Shown here: one piece after another, positions 1-6,769 of the stretch
How the letters are laid out: each line of letters opens with the position of its first letter
Position numbering within the stretch: position 1 is the stretch's first letter
Assembly (NCBI GenBank): GCA_017479285.1
Contig: JAFVCL010000100.1
Span: 1 to 50,844 of the forward strand
Direction: 5' to 3'
Source of the DNA: Lachnospiraceae bacterium
Lineage (GTDB): Bacteria > Bacillota > Clostridia > Lachnospirales > Lachnospiraceae
Length of the DNA: 50,844 bases
The notes under the pieces: model-generated
What the model was told of the DNA's origin: nothing
The model's input: only the letters and a program-made list of their open reading frames with translations
The model's database searches: none
Translations under genes and position numbers: made by a program

Positions 1-33
1 GAAACTTTATTATTCACCCCCAGAGGTAAAATG

Positions 34-75
34 AAACCTGTCGTTATGAACTGAACGTTTGTGGCGGCAGGTTTT
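34..75 (+). terminator. Terminator-like hairpin near the window edge
   Basis: A 10-bp stem pairs 34-43 with 65-74, including one G-U pair, and the right arm runs into TTTT. It may end a gene lying before the window. The T tract is short, so termination is uncertain. Confidence 0.35.
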
Positions 76-240
76 GTGGTATGGGGGGATTTGTGGTTAA
101 GGGAATTATGGAGCAGGTGTGATAAATACTGTGAATACCTTGCTTTTCAGGAGGAAGTTCAGCAAAAAACGGGCTTTAAGCAATTAGAATGGGAAGAAAA
201 AGCTTGGATGGTGATGGCACAGAGACATTCTATGGAATAA
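76..240 (+). pseudogene. Short ORF or gene remnant (54 codons)
   Basis: An open frame from a GTG at 76 to a TAA at 238-240 encodes a Trp- and Glu-rich peptide ending in AQRHSME. No domain is recognisable, and the only ribosome-site candidate is a weak CAGG before the GTG. It lies directly after a terminator-like hairpin and could equally be the tail of a decayed gene. The next 180 bases (241-421) hold a weak promoter candidate and a small AGGCA/TGCCT hairpin at about 382-396. Confidence 0.2.
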
Positions 241-292
241 TCAGCTGGGGAGGCTGTACACCTATGCTAACAAATGTCAATTTTGCACAGAT

Positions 293-322
293 TTGTCATT
301 GGATTTTTGGTTAAAATATAAA
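293..322 (+). promoter_or_regulatory. Candidate promoter for the 422 gene
   Basis: TTGTCA (293-298) and TATAAA (317-322) are separated by 18 bases, about 100 bases before the start codon at 422. Both hexamers are imperfect, so this is a weak call. Confidence 0.3.
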
Positions 323-421
323 TGAATGTTTGGGTGACATTCAACAGTATTGATGTGATACGCTCATAATGCAACTGATAGAGGCAGATGATGCCTAGCA
401 ACTGAAAGGAGCGTTTTTAGT

Positions 422-619
422 ATGAGAGTATATGTTGAGGCAAAGCAGTTTCCCATTAATGATCTGGTTGCACTGAATGCATTAGATGGAATTAGAAGAG
501 AGGTGTATTATGTTGATGGTAATAGCTTGAGTGAGAAAGCAGAAATGGTAGTTGATGGTTTCTTAGAAGTTTTTCCAGAAGCAAACTCATGGGATATTAC
601 ATTGGCGGTTTTGAAATAA
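422..619 (+). CDS. Hypothetical 65-aa protein
   Basis: This is a small acidic cytoplasmic protein with no signal peptide or membrane segment. An AAAGGAG ribosome site lies about 10 bases before the ATG, and the frame shows no disruption, so it is probably a real gene. I do not recognise the family. It lies among other small accessory genes, with about 60 bases separating it from the DUF2971-like fragment, and may share its transcript. Its role is unknown. Confidence 0.55.
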   Translation: MRVYVEAKQFPINDLVALNALDGIRREVYYVDGNSLSEKAEMVVDGFLEVFPEANSWDITLAVLK

Positions 620-683
620 TACATGCATTCCTTTTATTATGATATGCAGTAGAAGGGACATGGACAGATTAAGAGGTTGGTGA

Positions 684-1223
684 TTGGAGTGTATTACGGT
701 AAATGAGTCTTTCGGAAGAAGAAAAAAAGAATTCTTAATTGAGTTTTCTGAAATAGCAGTTTGCGAAGAACTACATAATAATCCAAGTATTAAAATGCTG
801 AAGGGATTTGTGAACGCTCATAAAAAGCATTTTGATTGTGTCCCTCGAAAACTATATAAGTATAGAAGATTTGACAAAAGTGGGTATACATACAAATCTA
901 TTATTGATGACAGATACTATTTGTCTAATGCAGGGGGCCTTGATGATGTCTTTGAAGCGTCACTAAAAAGTGGATTTAAAGAATATCATTCGGATAATTC
1001 TTTCTTTGATCGTATTTTTCTATATTGTATGCACAAGATTACTCAACACTATAAAAAAGATGATATTCCTATAGATCAATTCTATTTCGAATCGAAAAAG
1101 CACCTAGATGGTGGACCGACACTATTTCTAGGCAAGGTGATAGAATACTTGAAAGATGATATGGAAAGTAATTCGCAGGTTCTAGATGTGATTGTTAATT
1201 GTGTATTATGTCTAAAGAGCTAA
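684..1223 (+). CDS. DUF2971-like protein, probably C-terminally truncated
   Basis: The start chosen is TTG at 684, preceded by AAGAGG about 7 bases upstream. Residues 50-95 contain the pattern LYKYRRFD followed by YYLSNAGGLDDVFE. This resembles the N-terminal signature of DUF2971 proteins (a LYKYRSF motif, then a SNPxxFNDPFD motif). Family members are usually about 250-300 residues, whereas this one stops at 179, so the C-terminal half seems lost. DUF2971 genes occur in variable genomic islands and have no established reaction. The stop lies 20 bases before the next gene, so the two could be co-transcribed. The family match is by eye and moderate. Confidence 0.5.
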   Translation: MECITVNESFGRRKKEFLIEFSEIAVCEELHNNPSIKMLKGFVNAHKKHFDCVPRKLYKYRRFDKSGYTYKSIIDDRYYLSNAGGLDDVFEASLKSGFKEYHSDNSFFDRIFLYCMHKITQHYKKDDIPIDQFYFESKKHLDGGPTLFLGKVIEYLKDDMESNSQVLDVIVNCVLCLKS

Positions 1224-1243
1224 AGCACGGTATATAGGCTATT

Positions 1244-2020
1244 ATGAGCAGAAAAACACTTTTTTTTAAACTTAAACTAATATTTCTGGTGCTGTATTTT
1301 ATAATTCTTTTTGTAGAACGGTTATTAGCTGTGATCCTCAGCGTTAAGAGTGGTGGAGAGTATGCTCTGGTTTCAGGCAACATCTTCAATTACTTTGCGT
1401 ATGGAGTTACTGCGGTAAGCCTTTTGGCCGGTACTGCGCTGATGATTAGGGTTATCCCGGGGATGCTTATTTCAATCTTATCATCTAGGGAGTATGCTTT
1501 TTCTGAGAATTATAGGAGAATTGTGATCGCTGCAATGGCCATTCTCTTTGGTGGTATGATGCATACGGGGTTTACCTTTGCTCCTATGCAGTTTGTGGCG
1601 TATGGCTTTTTGATAGCATCTATGGTCGTGAGGACTATAGAGTGCTGCAGGAATAGAAGATCTTCTGCATTGCGTTTTGCTTCAATCGTATCTATTATAT
1701 ATCTTACGCTTTTAGCAATGGCGGTTCCGGTAAGCTATATTTCACATCAGTCAATGCCGATTATGGCAGTGTTTTATGTGGTTGAATTCTGCGCGGTAAT
1801 TGTCCTGGTTCCGGTTTTTGGAAAGCTTCTTTTGGTATTCTATGATAAAGGGGTGACATCCTTTTCGTTTATCTATCCTGTTATTCTTATATTATTGTCA
1901 GGTTTTACAGTTGCTCTTAAGTGGACTGAGGAGATTAATTGGTTTGTTTTGATATTTCTGGTGTTGACGGAAGTTTTTTACTTGAGCTTTGGGCTGGTTG
2001 CACGTAGAAAGTCACGGTAG
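1244..2020 (+). CDS. Hypothetical polytopic membrane protein, about seven helices
   Basis: The 258-residue product is almost entirely hydrophobic, with roughly seven membrane-spanning stretches separated by short charged loops. The first lies at about residues 9-28. It ends in the basic tail ARRKSR, which suggests a cytoplasmic C-terminus. No catalytic motif is apparent and the family is not recognised; a sensor or transport-associated protein is possible but unsupported. The upstream ribosome site is weak, and the start lies 20 bases after the DUF2971-like fragment. Confidence 0.6.
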   Translation: MSRKTLFFKLKLIFLVLYFIILFVERLLAVILSVKSGGEYALVSGNIFNYFAYGVTAVSLLAGTALMIRVIPGMLISILSSREYAFSENYRRIVIAAMAILFGGMMHTGFTFAPMQFVAYGFLIASMVVRTIECCRNRRSSALRFASIVSIIYLTLLAMAVPVSYISHQSMPIMAVFYVVEFCAVIVLVPVFGKLLLVFYDKGVTSFSFIYPVILILLSGFTVALKWTEEINWFVLIFLVLTEVFYLSFGLVARRKSR

Positions 2021-2040
2021 TAAGTCGCATTTATCATGGA

Positions 2041-2069
2041 TTGTTAGAAAACTGCAATTAATGTATAAT
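2041..2069 (+). promoter_or_regulatory. Promoter TTGTTA-17-TATAAT for the 2107 gene
   Basis: TTGTTA (2041-2046) and a perfect TATAAT (2064-2069) are 17 bases apart, 37 bases before the ATG at 2107. The 32 bases 2038-2069 recur with one mismatch at 2589-2620 in front of the next gene. Confidence 0.6.
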
Positions 2070-2106
2070 AAATATCCTGGCTGCAAATATGAGGAGGAAC
2101 ATTTAA

Positions 2107-2571
2107 ATGGAACATCATAATTTAGATCCGTATCCTATCCCAAGAGATAAGAATCCGTTATTTATTAATGAGCCTTGGCTGATTGATAAGTATATGTTTG
2201 ACTATGCTGAAAGAGTTAAAGAGCCTGAGGACAAGGAAGATAATGTAAGGGTATATATTCCGCTTGATATTAATCGGGATGCTATTATGCGTAGGTTGCG
2301 TTTATTGATCGGTCATTACGAAGAGGCTAATGAGGACAACGAGCTGGATTTTTCAAGTGATGTGAGCATGCTCATATCTCAGATAGAAGTTTATGATCAG
2401 ATCTGGTTTGTCAGACATATGCCCAAAGAAGGGAAACACAGTATAGAAGCAATTAATCTGGTCAAGGAGTTTGTAGCAGAGTTGGAGAGTATTCCGGATG
2501 GGTGTGCAGAGAGATTCCCTTTTGAGCAGATTGATGAACTTAGGGAGGAGTATTTGGAAAATGAAGGCTAG
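2107..2571 (+). CDS. Hypothetical acidic 154-aa protein beside the DUF3791/DUF3990 locus
   Basis: A GAGGAGG ribosome site stands 6-7 bases before the ATG. The protein is soluble and strongly acidic, with no signal peptide. The centre (residues 48-75) has the pattern RVYIPLDINRDAIMRRLR, followed by predicted helices up to about residue 150. I do not know a function. It has its own promoter and is followed directly by the DUF3791 gene, so it may be an accessory or immunity-type component of that cassette. That link is inferred from position only. Confidence 0.6.
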   Translation: MEHHNLDPYPIPRDKNPLFINEPWLIDKYMFDYAERVKEPEDKEDNVRVYIPLDINRDAIMRRLRLLIGHYEEANEDNELDFSSDVSMLISQIEVYDQIWFVRHMPKEGKHSIEAINLVKEFVAELESIPDGCAERFPFEQIDELREEYLENEG

Positions 2572-2591
2572 GTGCGAGGTGCCTTCCGGGA

Positions 2592-2620
2592 TTGTTAGAA
2601 AACCGCAATTAATGTATAAT
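2592..2620 (+). promoter_or_regulatory. Promoter TTGTTA-17-TATAAT for the DUF3791/DUF3990 cassette
   Basis: TTGTTA (2592-2597) and TATAAT (2615-2620) with 17-base spacing. It is a near-perfect copy of the promoter at 2041. The -10 box lies in the loop of the hairpin 2603-2651, so the start site (about 2627) falls after the left arm. Confidence 0.6.
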
Positions 2621-2659
2621 GTTTTTGATTAGCCATATGCATTGATTGCGGATTTTTTT
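2603..2659 (+). terminator. Terminator hairpin enclosing a promoter -10 box
   Basis: A 12-base arm at 2603-2614 pairs with 2640-2651 (11 of 12 Watson-Crick, one G-U-type position), followed by seven T residues at 2653-2659. The loop is 25 bases and contains TATAAT. Only transcripts coming from upstream carry both arms, so it can end the 2107 gene without blocking the promoter it overlaps. Confidence 0.6.
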
Positions 2660-2676
2660 ATATTATAGGTGATGGT

Positions 2677-2916
2677 ATGAATAATACTGGTAGAATAGAT
2701 GATATATTTATGCTGCAGGTTAGACTATTTCGGTTGGCGCAGCTGAAATGGAATCTTACTCCCGAGGAATGTGACAGGATTTTTAAGAAATATAGTATAA
2801 ATTCCTACATTGAAACCTGTTATGAAGAATATCATGTTCAGGGTGATGAGGCAAATCTTCAAGATATAGAATCCTATATTGAAAACAGGAAGGTTATAAA
2901 TGACACTACAAAATGA
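2677..2916 (+). CDS. DUF3791 family small protein (putative antitoxin or partner)
   Basis: The 79-residue product matches the DUF3791 pattern. A helical start is followed by LTPEECDRIFKKYSINSYI, then a tyrosine-rich YEEYHVQG segment, then the acidic helix DIESYIEN. DUF3791 proteins are short helical proteins of unknown activity that are commonly encoded beside DUF3990 genes, as here. A GGTGAT ribosome site precedes the ATG. The last 17 bases overlap the DUF3990 gene, a translational coupling typical of toxin-antitoxin pairs. Antitoxin function is inferred from context. Confidence 0.7.
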   Translation: MNNTGRIDDIFMLQVRLFRLAQLKWNLTPEECDRIFKKYSINSYIETCYEEYHVQGDEANLQDIESYIENRKVINDTTK

Positions 2917-3463
2917 TTTAAAACTATACCACGGTAGTTACATAGAGGTGTCAAAGCCGGATTTAGACAAGTGCGCGGACGGTAAAGATTTTGGAAAAGG
3001 CTTTTATCTGACAACAGACATTAAACAGGCCCAAAGATTTGTTAGGTCTTCAGTGGGGAAGGCTATAAAGAATGGTATCCGGGTAGAGGATTCTAAAAAA
3101 GGTTTTGTGTCAGAGTTTGTGCTTTCATTCGGAAAAGATCTGAGGATTCATGAATTTGCCGATGCGGATGTAGAATGGCTTCATTGTGTGGCAGCACACA
3201 GAAGGAAAGCACTGTTCCCACAAGAAATCAGCAAGTGGGGAGATTATGATATAATTACAGGGAAAATTGCAAACGACAACACAAATCAGGTTATTACAGC
3301 ATATATAAATGGACTATACGGACCGGTTGGAACAGAACGTGCGGATTCTACTGCGATAAGTCTTCTTATGCCTGAAAAATTAACAGACCAAATATGCTTT
3401 AGAACAGTTAAGGCACTAAACGCTATCAGATTTGTAAAAGCGGATGTGTACAGAATCGTGTAG
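2900..3463 (+). CDS. DUF3990 protein, ADP-ribosyltransferase-like fold (putative toxin)
   Basis: The N-terminus reads LYHGS (residues 9-13), then KDFGKGFYLTTDIKQAQRF (about 29-47). This is the signature of DUF3990: a YHG element followed by G-x-GFYLT, reminiscent of the nicotinamide-binding and strand-2 motifs of ADP-ribosyltransferase-fold toxins. Near the C-terminus, the DQICFRTVKAL segment matches the usual end of the family. The 187-residue length is normal and the frame is intact. It is soluble. The gene overlaps the DUF3791 gene upstream and is followed 12 bases later by a second small gene, so the three form one cassette. Whether it modifies protein or nucleic acid is unknown; toxin activity is inferred. 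Confidence 0.7.
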   Translation: MTLQNDLKLYHGSYIEVSKPDLDKCADGKDFGKGFYLTTDIKQAQRFVRSSVGKAIKNGIRVEDSKKGFVSEFVLSFGKDLRIHEFADADVEWLHCVAAHRRKALFPQEISKWGDYDIITGKIANDNTNQVITAYINGLYGPVGTERADSTAISLLMPEKLTDQICFRTVKALNAIRFVKADVYRIV

Positions 3464-3475
3464 AGGTATGTGTTT

Positions 3476-3706
3476 ATGAGTAAATACGAGTATACGATGG
3501 AATTGCTTGCAGCTATGGCATCAATCAATATTGCAAGAGAGAAGAAAATATCCAGAACAAAAGCTTTTTCAAGATTTATCAGATCAGAAACAGGTAAGAT
3601 GCTTTTTGATGAATCGACGGATATGTGGATGAATGGACCTGATTATATAGCCGATGAATACAGACGAGAAATGAAGGCTAAGAAAAGAAAGCATAATAAG
3701 ATATGA
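3476..3706 (+). CDS. Small basic protein, third gene of the DUF3990 cassette
   Basis: ATG 3476 is preferred over the GTG at 3470 because the GAGG site at 3463-3466 then stands about 9 bases away. The 76-residue product has an N-terminal helix MSKYEYTMELLAAM, then KTGxxLFDESTxxWxxGPxYIAxEY-like spacing, and a lysine-rich tail. Proteins with the DEST-W-GP-Y pattern are often seen next to DUF3990 genes, but I know no function. It could be a regulator or a second antitoxin; this is inferred from position only. Confidence 0.6.
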   Translation: MSKYEYTMELLAAMASINIAREKKISRTKAFSRFIRSETGKMLFDESTDMWMNGPDYIADEYRREMKAKKRKHNKI

Positions 3707-3726
3707 TATCTATATAAGGTGATGAC

Positions 3727-4182
3727 ATGCACAGATTGTATGAGAACAATGATATAGTAATCTTTTGGAATTCGGTGAAGTGCTATCATGCCAAGAGGTG
3801 TGTCACCGGGAGCCCCAGGACCTTTGATATCAATAGGAAGCCTTGGATCGATATGAGCCTGGCTGATAACCCGGAGATATGGCAGACGGTTTCCACCTGT
3901 CCGTCAGGAGCATTGACCTGCGTGTATAAGCATGATGTGGATGTTAGGTTTGATGAGACCGGGCATAGAAGTGTGGCCTACGCCGGAGATAAGCAGATCG
4001 GTGAATGCGTATTTACTGTGGATGGCGATGGGTGGACGATAGTTCACACCGCTGTTAAGCAGGAGTTCGAAGGCAAGGGCATCGCCAAGAGACTTGTTTA
4101 CAAGGTGATCGAATCTGCTGAACGGGCGAAGGTTAAGATAGGTGCCACCTGCTCATATGCCCTGAAGGTATTAAGTGAGTAG
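3727..4182 (+). CDS. Ferredoxin-like (Fer4_19) domain fused to a YjdJ-type GNAT domain
   Basis: Residues 1-70 form an iron-sulphur mono-cluster domain of the YjdI/Fer4_19 type. Visible cysteines are Cys19 (KCYHAKRC), Cys26, Cys57 (STCPSGALTC) and Cys64. Residues 75-150 resemble short YjdJ-type N-acetyltransferases: an IGECVFTVDGD strand, an HTAVKQEFEGKGIAKRLV acetyl-CoA loop and a C-terminal CSYA motif. The two modules are usually encoded as neighbouring genes and are fused here in a normal-length 151-residue frame. A substrate is not known. GGTGATG precedes the start. The gene is followed by a glycosyltransferase remnant. Confidence 0.75.
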   Translation: MHRLYENNDIVIFWNSVKCYHAKRCVTGSPRTFDINRKPWIDMSLADNPEIWQTVSTCPSGALTCVYKHDVDVRFDETGHRSVAYAGDKQIGECVFTVDGDGWTIVHTAVKQEFEGKGIAKRLVYKVIESAERAKVKIGATCSYALKVLSE

Positions 4183-4203
4183 CTGAATAGGAAAAAGGAT
4201 AAT

Positions 4204-4305
4204 ATGCTAAGTGTTATCATCCCGTTATATAATGGTGAAAAGTATATAAAAGAAACTATTGAGTCAATACTATTCAGCGAGTATGGTGATATTGAAATTC
4301 TATAA
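4204..4305 (+). pseudogene. GT2 glycosyltransferase N-terminal stub
   Basis: An ATG with an AAAGGA site encodes 33 residues beginning MLSVIIPLYNGEKYI, the classic first strand and helix of a family 2 glycosyltransferase. The frame stops after DIEIL, exactly where intact members continue into the nucleotide-binding VDDGSTD strand. The rest of the gene is absent, so this is a deletion remnant. Confidence 0.65.
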
Positions 4306-4315
4306 AACGAGGAAT

Positions 4316-4618
4316 ATGCAGAAACGTATTAAAAATCTTACCAATAATGATAAAGAAAAATATCTTCAAGCAGTTAAACGCGAATTAGAAAAGAACGATG
4401 TGCCCTGGGATTTCTATGAAAAGATAATTCGGGAGGAAATTGATAACACTTTTAATGATGCTGCTTTCGGAAAGATGAATCCGGAATTCGCAATAGATGC
4501 TACATGTGCGTGGGAATACTTCCGATGGAAGGAAAGACAAGAAAAGCCGGAACTGGTTGATTATATTCTCTGGATGGGATACTTTGTTATTAAATCAGAA
4601 TACGTGGAGATTCCGTAA
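4316..4618 (+). CDS. Hypothetical 100-aa protein
   Basis: ATG 4316 with GAGGA directly upstream is preferred to a TTG at 4259 that would overlap the glycosyltransferase stub. The product is soluble, charged and helical, with a tryptophan- and aromatic-rich second half (WEYFRWKERQ, then YILWMGYFVI). No family is recognised. It may itself be the surviving end of a larger gene, because it begins right after a deletion scar. The next 75 bases lead into a strong promoter. Confidence 0.5.
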   Translation: MQKRIKNLTNNDKEKYLQAVKRELEKNDVPWDFYEKIIREEIDNTFNDAAFGKMNPEFAIDATCAWEYFRWKERQEKPELVDYILWMGYFVIKSEYVEIP

Positions 4619-4693
4619 CCGATAAATACGAATTGCAGGCGGCATGTAGGAAATACGAAAGATGTTTTGTTAGGCTCTTTAAGTTTTTTTAAT

Positions 4694-4722
4694 TTGACAA
4701 GGGCTCATTTATGCACTATATT
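4694..4722 (+). promoter_or_regulatory. Strong promoter TTGACA-17-TATATT for the small RNA and abi gene
   Basis: A perfect -35 TTGACA (4694-4699), a 17-base spacer and TATATT (4717-4722). Transcription would begin near 4729, just before the hairpins of the small RNA. Confidence 0.7.
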
Positions 4723-4728
4723 GTAATT

Positions 4729-4795
4729 ACTTAGCAAATGACTGGCGTTCCGGTCACATTAAGAGCCTCGGAGTTGTTACTTCGAGCTCTTTTTG
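4729..4795 (+). ncRNA. Structured small RNA or attenuator upstream of the Abi_2 gene
   Basis: From the predicted start site the RNA folds into two compact hairpins. The first pairs 4739-4745 with 4750-4756 around a four-base loop. The second pairs 4762-4765 plus 4767-4774 with 4779-4790, with one bulged C, and is followed by five T residues like an intrinsic terminator. Structured RNAs have been reported upstream of abiF-type abortive-infection genes in comparative genomics surveys, and this fits in position and size; a formal match to that RNA family was not tested. Alternatively it is a simple attenuator. Confidence 0.5.
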
Positions 4796-4815
4796 TTTAT
4801 ATGAGGGGGACACAT

Positions 4816-5163
4816 ATGAGTGTAAATTCTATTTCTTATTCAACTATAGAAGATCAGATTAATAAGATGCGGTTTCAAGGGCTTATTATAAATGATGTTT
4901 CCTTGGCTGAATTTGTATTAAAAACTTATGGTTATTCTTCAGTGGTAAAATCTTATCGCGACGCGTATGTTTATATTGATGCCGATGGGAAGAAACGATA
5001 TCGTGACGGAGTAACTTTTGAACAGATATACTCTTTATTTACTTTTGACAGTGCATTGAGATCTGCGATTTTTACATGCATGTTAGATATAGAGGCATAT
5101 ATTAAAAATCTTTCGAGTGAGATAGTAGCTAAAGATTTTGGAACGGATAGAGTAAAACATTAA
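4816..5163 (+). pseudogene. Abi_2 (AbiD/AbiF-like) N-terminal fragment
   Basis: ATG 4816, with GAGGGGG at 4803-4809, is preferred over the ATG at 4738 inside the small RNA. The 115 residues carry typical Abi_2 features: TIEDQINKMRFQGLII at the start, then a VTFEQIYSLFTFDSALRSAI motif and DIEAYIKNLSSEIVAKDFG. Intact Abi_2 proteins run to about 300 residues and contain a HEPN-like RNase motif in the missing part. The frame ends just after FGTD, and no continuation is evident in other frames to 5310. The protein therefore looks truncated and probably inactive, unless the short form acts alone. Confidence 0.6.
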
Positions 5164-5218
5164 AACAGATTGTGATATTGTTCGTACTTTCGATTCGAGT
5201 TTCAATGAGGAGGCTTAG

Positions 5219-5311
5219 ATGCCATGTTTTTTATTATGCACTAAACAACAATCAGAATTAACAGAACCCAACACGCCTCTCAACGATGCGGACCACATTG
5301 GGTCTTTTTGA
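5219..5311 (+). CDS. Possible 30-aa ORF with a strong ribosome site
   Basis: ATG 5219 is preceded by GAGGAGG at 5206-5212. The 30-codon frame (start MPCFLLCTKQQ) ends at TGA 5309-5311 inside the terminator's T tract. No family is recognised. It may be a leader peptide or just the remains of the abi gene region. Confidence 0.25.
   Translation: MPCFLLCTKQQSELTEPNTPLNDADHIGSF
5265..5310 (+). terminator. Terminator after the abi fragment
   Basis: ACCCAA (5266-5271) pairs with TTGGGT (5298-5303), followed by CTTTTTG. The loop is long (26 bases) and may hold further pairing. It separates the abi unit from the AAA ATPase gene. The rest of the 328-base gap 5164-5491 holds the 30-codon ORF and the promoter at 5400. 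Confidence 0.5.
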
Positions 5312-5399
5312 TTTATGGGCTTTTATTTGAGCATCAGAATAATATATGCATATTAGTTAATATCAAGGATTGCAATTAAATATATTTTATGTAAAAATA

Positions 5400-5427
5400 T
5401 TGCATAAAAAATATATCGTGATATAAT
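5400..5427 (+). promoter_or_regulatory. Promoter for the AAA ATPase/TOPRIM pair
   Basis: TTGCAT (5400-5405), a 16-base spacer and a perfect TATAAT (5422-5427), 64 bases before the GTG start at 5492. Confidence 0.5.
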
Positions 5428-5491
5428 AACAATTATAGTAGGGATATAGTAATAGCATTCCATTATTATATGGTATACGGAGGAAGCACTC

Positions 5492-6769
5492 GTGATAATT
5501 GAAGTGAGAGCAAAAAACTGTTTTGCATTTGATGAAGCTGTTGCTTTTTCAATGAAGGCAGACATGAGAAATAAGAAATTTGGTTCAAATGTACATAGAG
5601 ATAATGGTTTTAATGTGCTGAAGACCGCCGGAATATATGGCCCTAATAATGCGGGAAAAACATGCCTTATAAGATGCATAAAAGCAATTAAGGGAGTTTT
5701 GCTAAATAAGAAAAGTGGTCTTATGTCCAATATTTTTACCGGCAGTAATATATGTGAACTCGGAATCACCTTTTTGTATGATGGCAGAGAGTTTGTATAT
5801 GATTTTAATTATGACTCAAATAAGGAAGAGTATATATACGAAGAGTTTGCAGAAGTTATTAAAGATCAATACAATAATGAAAAGACAGTTTGCTGGCTCA
5901 AAAGGGATACCCTGAAGGAAGATTTTAGTTGCATCGATACGGATCTTTTATTGATGATGCCTGTAGTAGCAAAGAATAATGTTATATTCCATCTGGTGGA
6001 TTCCAGTAAATTCTGCGCTCTTAATGATATGAAGCAGATACTCGTGGGATTTGCTGAAAAGATAGACATTATCAACATGAACAATATTCCTATGGAACAT
6101 ACCATTAATCTTATGAAAAATAAGAATCAGCTTCAGGAAAAGGTAGTTGATTTTATAAAGAACGCTGACCTTTACATGGATAATTTCGAATATGTTGATA
6201 TGGGGAATATAAAGCTACGAGACAATACTGAAAATGAAAAACCGGAAGAAAAGGTGTTAGATATACCTGACAAAATCATGGATCAAATCAGGTTGGTATC
6301 TACATACAGGGGGGTTCAGGTTCCCAGTATGCTCTTTGATTCTACGGGGACGAAAAAAATAGCTGCTTTGGCAAGTTATGTCATAGAAGCCCTTGAACAG
6401 GGTAGAATACTGGTCGTTGACGAATTGGATAGTAGTATACATTTCAAACTCACAAGAGCCACCGTGGCAATGTTTAATAATGAACTCAATACCGATGCGC
6501 AAATGATTTTTACTGTGCACGATATAAACCTTATGGACTGTAAGAGATTATTCAGAAAAGAGCAGATATGGTTTGTTGATAAAGATGAGAAAGGGGTATA
6601 TGTATATTCCTTAGCTGATTTTACGGCCGAAGACGGTGTTAGGGATACATCAGACATTATAGAAAAATATCGAAAAGGAGCCTTTGCGGCATTGCCGGAT
6701 CCTGAACTTATCAATTCTCTGCTGAGCATTAAAGGAGGTGCTAAGGAGGAAAATTCAGATGGCAAATAG
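5492..6769 (+). CDS. AAA family ATPase (AAA_15/AAA_21, OLD-like two-gene system)
   Basis: A GGAGGA site precedes the GTG start. The 425-residue protein begins with the strand MIIEVRAKNCFAF, then a Walker A GPNNAGKT at about residues 51-58. Near the C-terminus come a signature-like region (DSTGTKKIAALASYV), a Walker B ILVVDELDSSIHF at about 308-320 and an H-loop TVHDINLMD. This is the layout of SMC/ABC-like ATPases that pair with a TOPRIM or RloB-type nuclease encoded next door. Such pairs resemble OLD and Gabija-type defence systems. The downstream gene overlaps its end by 11 bases and begins like a TOPRIM protein. The ATPase looks intact, but its partner does not. Confidence 0.8.
   Translation: MIIEVRAKNCFAFDEAVAFSMKADMRNKKFGSNVHRDNGFNVLKTAGIYGPNNAGKTCLIRCIKAIKGVLLNKKSGLMSNIFTGSNICELGITFLYDGREFVYDFNYDSNKEEYIYEEFAEVIKDQYNNEKTVCWLKRDTLKEDFSCIDTDLLLMMPVVAKNNVIFHLVDSSKFCALNDMKQILVGFAEKIDIINMNNIPMEHTINLMKNKNQLQEKVVDFIKNADLYMDNFEYVDMGNIKLRDNTENEKPEEKVLDIPDKIMDQIRLVSTYRGVQVPSMLFDSTGTKKIAALASYVIEALEQGRILVVDELDSSIHFKLTRATVAMFNNELNTDAQMIFTVHDINLMDCKRLFRKEQIWFVDKDEKGVYVYSLADFTAEDGVRDTSDIIEKYRKGAFAALPDPELINSLLSIKGGAKEENSDGK

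Noticed and set aside
4738-4815. ATG at 4738 as the start of the Abi gene.
   Set aside because: It lies in the hairpin of the small RNA and lacks a ribosome site, while ATG 4816 has GAGGGGG and starts at the family's usual position.
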